From an uncultured Coriobacteriaceae bacterium (GTDB taxonomy: Bacteria > Actinomycetota > Coriobacteriia > Coriobacteriales > Eggerthellaceae): 6,239 nucleotides of DNA. Location of the stretch: positions 1 to 6,239 of the forward strand of contig CADBQL010000304.1 of assembly GCA_902796815.1 (NCBI GenBank), read 5' to 3'. Shown piece by piece: positions 1-4,635 of this stretch. The number at the start of each line of letters is the position of its first letter. Position 1 is the stretch's first letter. Position numbers and translations under genes: made by a program. Below the pieces are notes generated by a model, which was given only the letters and a program-made list of their open reading frames with translations, was not told where the DNA came from and made no database searches.

Positions 1-89
1 GCCCCGGGGGCGAAACTCATCGAGAAATGAGTCGATGCCCCAGGGGCGATACTCATCGGGATGAGTCTCGCCCCAGGGGCGAAACTCAT
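1..89. repeat. Alternating inverted 14-mer array after rimM (runs off left edge)
   Basis: Five half-units alternate in orientation on the plus strand: GGGGCGAAACTCAT (7-20), ATGAGTCGATGCCCC (27-41), GGGGCGATACTCAT (43-56), ATGAGTCTCGCCCC (61-74) and GGGGCGAAACTCAT (76-89). A cut sixth may remain as GCCCC at 1-5. Gaps between half-units are 6, 1, 4 and 1 nt. The best hairpin pairs 43-56 with 61-74, 13 of 14 bp over a CGGG loop. Adjacent half-units can also pair across the single A or T between CCCC and GGGG, so alternative structures compete. There is no T tract, so this is not a canonical terminator. It may be a REP/BIME-like dispersed element or an mRNA 3'-end stabiliser. Confidence 0.8.
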
Positions 90-98
90 TCGGGAACT

Positions 99-617
99 CT
101 ACAGCTCGAGCAATCCATTTGGCAACAAGACGAAGACAGCCTGCTTTTCGACATCGACATCGTGGACTATAGCATCGACGGCGGGAACGAGCACGGTTTG
201 TCCGTTTGGCCGCGTTACTTCGAGGAGAGTCTGCGCGGGATTTTCAATCACGTCGGATACTTTTCCGATGAAACCGTCAACGTCATCGATAACACGCCAC
301 CCATCCCAGGTCCCAGGCGCCTCCGAGAACACCGCCTCGTCGACAAGTTCTCGACGGATAAGGCAATGCATACCCACCATCTGGCGAGCCAAGTCGGGCG
401 CATCTACGCCTTCGAACGTCAACTCAGCCTGCATATCGTCAATCGGGCGCACCTCGCCGACTACGACATTTCGCGGAACGTCTATTTGGGGCGGAACAAG
501 CGCAACTTCATCACCTGGTTCGAGCAAAAAGGGAAGGCCCGTCGTAGCACGTACGACGAACCTTCCCTTCGAATTTCTTGTCTTCGCTAAGACTGCGACG
601 TCGATCCAGGTGCGCAT
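99..617 (-). CDS. rimM: RimM, ribosome maturation factor (16S rRNA processing)
   Basis: RimM binds S19 and the 30S head and helps late 16S rRNA processing. The 172 residues are near the usual length. The N-terminal beta-barrel (about 5-88) is divergent: the usual G-x-I-x-K-x-HG-x-x-G start appears only as VAVLAKTRNSKGRFVV (7-22), with the HG pair missing. The C-terminal PRC barrel is clearer: GWRVIDDVDGFIGKVSDVIE (106-125), then VLVPAVDAIVHDVDVEKQAV (142-161). The ATG follows the khpA TAG with no gap and has no clear Shine-Dalgarno of its own, which fits re-initiation by ribosomes leaving khpA. Synteny after rpsP and khpA supports the call strongly. No T-rich intrinsic terminator follows the TAG stop; a palindromic repeat array does. 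Confidence 0.9.
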   Translation of the reverse strand: MRTWIDVAVLAKTRNSKGRFVVRATTGLPFLLEPGDEVALVPPQIDVPRNVVVGEVRPIDDMQAELTFEGVDAPDLARQMVGMHCLIRRELVDEAVFSEAPGTWDGWRVIDDVDGFIGKVSDVIENPAQTLLEVTRPNGQTVLVPAVDAIVHDVDVEKQAVFVLLPNGLLEL

Positions 618-869
618 CTAATCCAAAATCTCGACTTCGACATGCATGTCGTTACGCGATGCAGCAGCGCGCGCAAGTGTGCGAATCGATTTGATGACAC
701 GACCCTGGCGTCCAATAACTTTGCCAGCATCCTCTTCGTTGACACTTACTTCAACGAAAATCGTGTCACCATCCTCGTGCGATGTCACTTCGAGATCATC
801 CTCATAATCAACGAGTGGCCGCACGACGCTCTCGACGAGTCCTGCGATGTTGTTGCTCTGCTCGGTCAT
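618..869 (-). CDS. khpA: KhpA, KH-domain RNA-binding protein
   Basis: This 83-aa protein is essentially one KH domain. The RNA-binding GXXG loop is seen as GRQG (53-56) within GKVIGRQGRVIKSIRTLARAAA, and an acidic strand region (about 24-48) precedes it. KhpA proteins (formerly YlqC/YhbY-like 'UPF0109') bind RNA, usually as partners of KhpB/Jag, and affect sRNA stability and cell size control in Firmicutes. Position between rpsP and rimM is the classic location of the family. The gap from rpsP is 4 nt; an AGGA about 11 nt before the ATG lies within the end of rpsP, so translation is probably coupled. The TAG stop is followed directly by the rimM ATG. KhpB is not in the window. The assignment rests on motif, length and synteny together. 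Confidence 0.93.
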   Translation of the reverse strand: MTEQSNNIAGLVESVVRPLVDYEDDLEVTSHEDGDTIFVEVSVNEEDAGKVIGRQGRVIKSIRTLARAAASRNDMHVEVEILD

Positions 870-873
870 AAGA

Positions 874-1119
874 TTATGCGTCCTGGCTAGCCTGCTTAAT
901 CAGGCGAGCAACCGTGTCGGTCGGCTGAGCGCCGCAACCGAGCCAGTACTCAAGACGATCCTGGTTGAACGAAACAAAGGACGGCTCAACGCAAGGGTTG
1001 TAGCGACCAACTTCCTCGATGAAGCGGCCGTCGCGACGGCTACGGGAATCGGCGACGATGATGCGATAGTACGGACGCTTCTTGGCGCCGTGACGTGCAA
1101 GGCGAATCTTGACTGCCAT
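874..1119 (-). CDS. rpsP: 30S ribosomal protein S16
   Basis: S16 is an early-assembling protein of the small ribosomal subunit body that stabilises folding of 16S rRNA. The 81-aa product has the full family signature: MAVKIRLARHGAKKRPYYRI at the N-terminus, VADSRSRRDGRFIEEVG (22-38), YNP (40-42), and the GAQPTDTV block (63-70) followed by a final helix. Length is normal for bacterial S16. The start is set by a strong Shine-Dalgarno 9 nt upstream, and the gene has its own promoter about 45 nt upstream. It is the first gene of a cluster with khpA (4-nt gap) and rimM. This order is conserved in Gram-positive bacteria and links S16 to a 30S maturation factor. Confidence 0.98.
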   Translation of the reverse strand: MAVKIRLARHGAKKRPYYRIIVADSRSRRDGRFIEEVGRYNPCVEPSFVSFNQDRLEYWLGCGAQPTDTVARLIKQASQDA

Positions 1120-1128
1120 GTATATGTA

Positions 1129-1134
1129 CTCCTT
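1129..1134 (-). promoter_or_regulatory. rpsP ribosome-binding site
   Basis: The minus strand reads AAGGAG within AAAAGGAGT, 9 nt before the rpsP ATG. It is a near-perfect Shine-Dalgarno sequence, consistent with the high expression of a ribosomal protein, and it fixes the start. Confidence 0.85.
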
Positions 1135-1160
1135 TTACTTTCTACAGGCTTTAGAAAACA

Positions 1161-1180
1161 GCAATACGGTATTTTATTGC
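1161..1180. promoter_or_regulatory. Operator-like palindrome over the rpsP transcription start
   Basis: On the plus strand, AATACGGTATT (1163-1173) is a perfect palindrome around one central base. It is nested in an outer inverted pair, GCAAT (1161-1165) and ATTGC (1176-1180). It covers the -10 box and the predicted start site, where a repressor would block transcription. It could also be chance in AT-rich DNA. No cognate regulator is in the window. Confidence 0.3.
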
Positions 1181-1199
1181 GCTCGATGACGTTTGGCAA
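1171..1199 (-). promoter_or_regulatory. Sigma70-type promoter of the rpsP-khpA-rimM cluster
   Basis: On the minus strand the -35 box TTGCCA (1199-1194) and the -10 box TAAAAT (1176-1171) are separated by exactly 17 nt. Each matches the house-keeping consensus at five of six positions. The predicted start is near 1164, giving a leader of about 45 nt before the rpsP ATG. It sits in the most AT-rich part of the window, just upstream of a strong ribosome-binding site. Confidence 0.75.
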
Positions 1200-1265
1200 G
1201 ATAGTAGTTTTATTTCAACCAAAGCGCCACATGTTGGGGTTTCAATCTTGCGCGAATGGCCCATT

Positions 1266-2084
1266 CTACCCCGCATCCGAATCGAAAGCATCTGCAGCGA
1301 CAAGACAGTCATCGGGAAGCGCCACATCATCGCGCGCAAGGCCGGTGTTCGCGAACGCACGCGCTTCAACATTTGTAAGCCCATTAGATACAACAACCGA
1401 ATTCAAGGACGAACAGCCTTCGAATACGCCTTCCTCAAGATAGGAAACGTTCTGCGCGAGGGTCATCGACATCAAAGACGAGCAATCCTTAAAACACCTC
1501 TGCCCTACCCAGCTCAGGCTCTCAGGCAGGCTGACGTCGACGAGCGCCCTGCATTCGAAGAACGCCTCGTTTTCGATTACCTCGAGCCCATCTGGCAATG
1601 AATCGAACACGAGACGCCTGCAATCCCGAAACGCGCCGAGCCCTATCTGCTCGATCGTCGAAGGAAACTTAACTGATTCGAGCTCCTCGCAATACGCGAA
1701 GCTGGATTCCCCAAGTGATTTCAAACCTTCGGGAAGCTCAATACGCTTAAGCGATCGGCACCGCGCAAATGTACGGGTACCGAGCTCGGTTACGCCTTCG
1801 GGGATGTTGATGGACACAAGCCGCCAACACCCTTTAAACGCACCCGCGCCTATCACGCGCACTGTTGACGGTAGCACGACTTCTTTAAGGTTTACGCATA
1901 GCGAAAACGCTTCTTCGGCGATTTCCGTCACACCCTCCGGCAACACCACACGATGCACATAGCGATTGTTCGTGAAAGCCCGTTTGCCGATTTTCGTCAT
2001 ACCACCCGGTACGACCACATCCCCATCATGTCCGTCGTACGACTCGAGCGTGATGGTGAAAGGACTGTTTTCTCCGTCTTCCAC
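1266..2084 (-). CDS. BspA-type leucine-rich repeat protein (LRR_5), cytoplasmic by sequence
   Basis: The 272-residue protein is nearly all repeat. The core x-V-x-L/I-P-x-G-V-x-x-I-G-x-x-A-F begins at residues 23, 46, 69, 92, 115, 138, 161, 184, 207 and 230, exactly 23 apart. An eleventh, degenerate copy starts near 254. Between cores the pattern is (x)-x-C-x-x-L, as in the Treponema/BspA LRR_5 family, whose members often bind proteins or surfaces. There is no signal peptide, transmembrane segment, sortase motif or catalytic domain, so as read it should stay in the cytoplasm. Most secreted BspA proteins differ in this. It starts with GTG and ends with TAG. It lies between the ffh terminator and the rpsP promoter, and I see no clear promoter in the 48 nt before it. 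Function is unknown; a scaffold or partner-binding role is a guess from the fold. Base composition by eye is like its neighbours. Confidence 0.85.
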   Translation of the reverse strand: MEDGENSPFTITLESYDGHDGDVVVPGGMTKIGKRAFTNNRYVHRVVLPEGVTEIAEEAFSLCVNLKEVVLPSTVRVIGAGAFKGCWRLVSINIPEGVTELGTRTFARCRSLKRIELPEGLKSLGESSFAYCEELESVKFPSTIEQIGLGAFRDCRRLVFDSLPDGLEVIENEAFFECRALVDVSLPESLSWVGQRCFKDCSSLMSMTLAQNVSYLEEGVFEGCSSLNSVVVSNGLTNVEARAFANTGLARDDVALPDDCLVAADAFDSDAG

Positions 2085-2092
2085 GCGTCATA

Positions 2093-2099
2093 CCCTTCT
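2093..2099 (-). promoter_or_regulatory. Ribosome-binding site that selects the GTG start of the LRR gene
   Basis: The minus strand carries AGAAGGG, separated by 8 nt from a GTG codon at 2084-2082. An ATG at 2091-2089 is only 1 nt from this site and in a different frame, so it is not a usable start. An in-frame TGA at 2090-2088 lies just upstream of the GTG, so no longer version of the protein is possible. Confidence 0.65.
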
Positions 2100-2106
2100 A
2101 TCCGAA

Positions 2107-2116
2107 CCAGCGCTGG
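2107..2116. repeat. Perfect 10-bp palindrome in the leader of the LRR gene
   Basis: CCAGCGCTGG is a perfect inverted repeat. It extends outward with one mismatch as GACCCAGC/GCTGGTTC on the minus strand. It lies 22 nt upstream of the LRR gene start, between the ffh terminator and that gene's ribosome-binding site. It could be an operator or part of the neighbouring REP-like element, or it could be chance. Confidence 0.3.
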
Positions 2117-2157
2117 GTCTGTCCCCATGCACAAAAAAGAGCACGGGGTCAGGCCCC
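2114..2157. repeat. REP-like pair of GGGTC/GACCC-type motifs around the terminator
   Basis: On the plus strand, GGGTCTGTCCCC (2115-2126 by eye) and GGGGTCAGGCCCC (2145-2157) lie about 20 nt apart. Each is a short imperfect palindrome, and the two share the GGGTC-TG/AG-CCC pattern. The second forms the upper stem and loop of the ffh terminator. Motifs of this style occur as dispersed repeats, some linked to REP-associated Y1 transposases, in many genomes. No transposase is in the window and only two copies are seen, so membership of a dispersed family is an inference. Confidence 0.35.
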
Positions 2158-2163
2158 GCGCTC
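2133..2163 (-). terminator. Intrinsic (rho-independent) terminator of the smc-ftsY-ffh unit
   Basis: Read on the minus strand, GAGCGCGGGG (2163-2154) pairs with CCCCGTGCTC (2148-2139) across the loop CCTGA. This gives a 10-bp GC-rich stem with one G-U pair, followed at once by six T (2138-2133). The stem begins 7 nt after the ffh stop codon. This is a textbook intrinsic terminator and separates ffh transcription from the LRR gene downstream. Confidence 0.9.
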
Positions 2164-2170
2164 GTTCTCA

Positions 2171-3628
2171 TTATTCCATCATGTCTTGAATCTTCTTGAG
2201 ATCGGCCATGCTCATGCCGCCGAAGCCACCCATTCCTCCGAGGCCCATGCGACGGGACTTTCCCTTCTTGGCTTTCTGGCCTTTCTTGCCGCCCTTCTTA
2301 GGACGGCCTTTGCGGCCGGGCTTCGCATCCACGTCCCCATACGCAGCCATCATCTTTTTGACTTGTTTGCGCGTCTCGCCGTACTGCTTCAACAACTGGT
2401 TAACTGCCGTGACCGTCACGCCAGCGCCGGCGGCGATGCGGGCACGGCGCGCGCCGTTGATGATGTCGGGCTTTTCTCGCTCGGCTTTGGTCATCGAATT
2501 GATGATGACTTCCATCTTGTCAAGCGCATGCTCGTCAACTTGTCCCTGCGACATCATCTTATCGCCGCCCGGCAAAGCACTTATGAGCTTTCCAACGCCG
2601 CCCATCTTGCGAATCTGGCGGTTCATATCCAAAAAGTCATTGAGGTTCAAATCCATCCGACGCAAACGCTCGGATGCTTCGGCCTCTTCTTCCTCTTGCT
2701 GCACTTTGACGGCAGACTCGATGAGGCTGACCACATCGCCCATTCCAAGGATGCGCCGCGCCATGCGATCGGGATGAAAAACTTCGAGTGACGAGGGCTT
2801 TTCGCCGGAAGAGATGAACTTGATCGGCTTGCCGGTCGATTCGCGAATCGAAAGCGCACCGCCACCGCGAGCGTCACCGTCCATCTTGGACATGATTACG
2901 CCATCGAAATCGACGCGCGCGCTAAACGTCTCCACAACGTTGACGACATCTTGGCCCGTCATCGCGTCGACAACCATCAGGACCTCGTCGGGGTCGACCG
3001 CTGCCTTAATGCTTTCGGCTTCGACCATCATTTCTTCGTCGACGTGCAAACGGCCAGCCGTGTCGACAATAGCCACATCACACAGGTTGTCGATGGCGTG
3101 CTGGATGCCATCACGCGCAATCTTGACTGGATCGTTGCCATCGGCTCGATAAACCTTGACGCCGATTTCGCCGCCGAGCGTTTGCAGCTGGTCTGCTGCA
3201 GCAGGACGATACACGTCACATGCGACGAGCAGTGGATGATGCCCCTCGCCCTTGAGCAGGTAAGCGAGCTTGGCGGCAGCCGTCGTCTTACCCGAGCCCT
3301 GCAGGCCAACGAGCATAATAACGTTAGGATGCTTGTTTGGACGCAAGTTTATGTGCGCATCCGTCTCGCCCAGAAGACTCGTGAGCTCGTCGAGTACGAC
3401 CTTCACGACGTTTTGCGCCGGGGTCAGCGACTCGAGCACGTCAGCTTCCATGCAGCGTGCTGAAGCCTTGGCCACGAAACCCTTGACGACCTTGAAGCTC
3501 ACGTCAGCCTCAAGAAGCGCCATGCGCACGCGACGCATCGCGACGCGAATGTCGTCTTCGGTCAAACGGCCCTTGCCACGCAAGTCGTCGAATACCTCTT
3601 GTAATTGATCTTGCAAGTTATCGAACAT
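2171..3628 (-). CDS. ffh: Ffh (SRP54), signal recognition particle protein
   Basis: Ffh binds 4.5S/SRP RNA and hydrophobic signal sequences emerging from the ribosome, then docks on FtsY in a GTP-dependent way. The 485 residues show the full NGM layout. The N domain is about 1-95. The G domain has P-loop GLQGSGKT (108-115), DVYRPAAADQL (138-148), DTAGR (189-193) and SKMDGDARGG (247-256), with SKMD in place of the commoner TKMD/TKLD. A methionine-rich M domain (about 325-432) carries the SRP-RNA-binding stretch ARRARIAAGAG (393-403). A Lys/Arg/Gly-rich linker (437-460) is followed by a Gly/Met tail, MGLGGMGGFGGM, a common ending in actinobacterial Ffh. The ATG has a good GAGGAG site 8 nt upstream (3637-3642). 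The 79-nt gap from ftsY shows no terminator and no convincing promoter, so co-transcription with ftsY is likely. An intrinsic terminator follows its stop. Confidence 0.97.
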   Translation of the reverse strand: MFDNLQDQLQEVFDDLRGKGRLTEDDIRVAMRRVRMALLEADVSFKVVKGFVAKASARCMEADVLESLTPAQNVVKVVLDELTSLLGETDAHINLRPNKHPNVIMLVGLQGSGKTTAAAKLAYLLKGEGHHPLLVACDVYRPAAADQLQTLGGEIGVKVYRADGNDPVKIARDGIQHAIDNLCDVAIVDTAGRLHVDEEMMVEAESIKAAVDPDEVLMVVDAMTGQDVVNVVETFSARVDFDGVIMSKMDGDARGGGALSIRESTGKPIKFISSGEKPSSLEVFHPDRMARRILGMGDVVSLIESAVKVQQEEEEAEASERLRRMDLNLNDFLDMNRQIRKMGGVGKLISALPGGDKMMSQGQVDEHALDKMEVIINSMTKAEREKPDIINGARRARIAAGAGVTVTAVNQLLKQYGETRKQVKKMMAAYGDVDAKPGRKGRPKKGGKKGQKAKKGKSRRMGLGGMGGFGGMSMADLKKIQDMME

Positions 3629-3707
3629 GTTCGCTGCTCCTCACGTTATGGAAAGTACTGCGCACCATCAAGACGTCGCACAGGTCTTTCGCTCAAAACC
3701 GTCGTTC

Positions 3708-4622
3708 TTACTGCCCGAAATCTCCCACGAGACCTGCGGCGTACTCATGCGCGTCAAAATCCTTGAGGTCCTCGAGCCCTTCGCCAACGCCAAGTTTGAC
3801 GATCGGGAGCTTGAGGTAGTGAGCGACGGCCACGGCGATGCCGCCTTTGGCTGTGCCATCGAGCTTCGTTATGATAACGCCGTCCAAATCGAGCGCATTG
3901 TTGAACTCGCGTGCTTGTTGAAGGCCGTTTTGGCCAGTAGTCGCATCGATGACGAGCACCAGATGCACAGGAAGATTCGCGCGCTTGCGCACGACTGTGA
4001 CGACCTTCTCGAGCTCGCGCATAAGGTCGGACGAAGTATGCAGGCGGCCAGCAGTATCAATGAGTACGAGATCCGCCCCGATCTGCTCGCCGCGCTCGAT
4101 CGTCTCGAAGCACACGCTTGCAGGATCGCTACCCCGCTCGCGTGCGCAAATCTCTACATTGGCGCGCTTCGCCCACACCTCGAGCTGCTCGATAGCCGCC
4201 GCGCGGAACGTGTCGGCACAGCCCAATATGACGCTACGTCCATCGTCCTTGGCCTGCTTGGCAATCTTTCCAGTCGTCGTGGTTTTTCCCGATCCGTTAA
4301 CTCCGACGAACAGCACGATGGCGGGATCTCCACCCAATATCTCCTGTCCACCTTCGACGAACTCAGCTGCGATCTGGTCGTTTAGCGCACGCATCACGTC
4401 GTCAGCCGTTCGATAGCCCTTGCGCGTCGCTTCGCCACGCAACCTATCTACGATAGTCGATGCGGAATATCCACCCATATCTGACATGATGAGCACTTCT
4501 TCAAGCCCATCCCAAAAATCATCGTCGACTTCGGGGCTGCGGTTGAGCAGCAAATTCATATCCTCGCGAAACGCCTCGCGAGTCCGAGCGAGCCCTTCGG
4601 TAAAGCGGCTGAACAAACCCAT
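3708..4622 (-). CDS. ftsY: FtsY, signal recognition particle receptor GTPase
   Basis: FtsY is the membrane-associated SRP receptor. It forms a twin GTPase with Ffh and delivers ribosomes making membrane or secreted proteins to the SecYEG translocon. At 304 aa it is the short Gram-positive form, without the long acidic A domain of enterobacterial FtsY. An amphipathic N-terminal helix (MGLFSRFTEGLARTREAF) may provide the lipid contact. The N domain spans about 20-90. The G domain has the P-loop GVNGSGKT (107-114), DTFRAAAIEQL (137-147), DTAGR (189-193) and TKLDGTAKGG (252-261); GVGEGLEDLKDFD (278-290) is the usual C-terminal block. The ATG start is backed by GGGAGGAG 5 nt upstream. It lies between smc (12 nt) and ffh (79 nt), so receptor and particle subunit are adjacent. 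FtsY is preferred over Ffh because there is no methionine-rich M domain. Confidence 0.97.
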   Translation of the reverse strand: MGLFSRFTEGLARTREAFREDMNLLLNRSPEVDDDFWDGLEEVLIMSDMGGYSASTIVDRLRGEATRKGYRTADDVMRALNDQIAAEFVEGGQEILGGDPAIVLFVGVNGSGKTTTTGKIAKQAKDDGRSVILGCADTFRAAAIEQLEVWAKRANVEICARERGSDPASVCFETIERGEQIGADLVLIDTAGRLHTSSDLMRELEKVVTVVRKRANLPVHLVLVIDATTGQNGLQQAREFNNALDLDGVIITKLDGTAKGGIAVAVAHYLKLPIVKLGVGEGLEDLKDFDAHEYAAGLVGDFGQ

Positions 4623-4627
4623 ATGCG

Positions 4628-4635
4628 CTCCTCCC
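4628..4635 (-). promoter_or_regulatory. ftsY ribosome-binding site overlapping the smc stop
   Basis: The minus strand reads GGGAGGAG, 5 nt before the ftsY ATG. Its first G is the last base of the smc TAG stop. Ribosomes ending smc would stop on the ftsY start region, which suggests translational coupling. Confidence 0.8.

Noticed and set aside
1..89. CRISPR array
   Set aside because: The repeats alternate in orientation, are 14 nt and are separated by 1-6 nt. There are no unique spacers of 25-40 nt and no cas genes nearby.
1..98. Canonical intrinsic terminator for the rimM cluster
   Set aside because: Strong hairpins are present but no T tract follows any of them on the minus strand.
27..621. 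Plus-strand open frames opposite rimM that start in the repeat array
   Set aside because: They begin inside the palindromic repeats and run antisense to rimM. Low-complexity Arg/Ser/Thr composition and lack of a ribosome-binding site argue against coding.
1200..1265. Terminator after the LRR gene
   Set aside because: GAATGGCCCATTC (on the plus strand) is a short palindrome with almost no loop and no following T tract. I see no supported terminator.
2186..2791. Two overlapping plus-strand open frames opposite the ffh M domain
   Set aside because: Both are antisense to conserved Ffh M-domain and tail codons. Two different frames open at once reflects codon bias, not coding.
3629..3707. Separate promoter for ffh in the ftsY-ffh gap
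   Set aside because: Candidate boxes such as TTGATG and CATAAC have poor spacing (about 15 nt) or weak matches. Only the ffh ribosome-binding site is convincing here.
3627..4385. A 252-codon open frame on the plus strand opposite ftsY, with a start overlapping the ffh start
   Set aside because: The shared CATG at the ffh start makes an ATG on both strands by chance. The product has no motif, and the opposite strand encodes intact FtsY with all G-box motifs.
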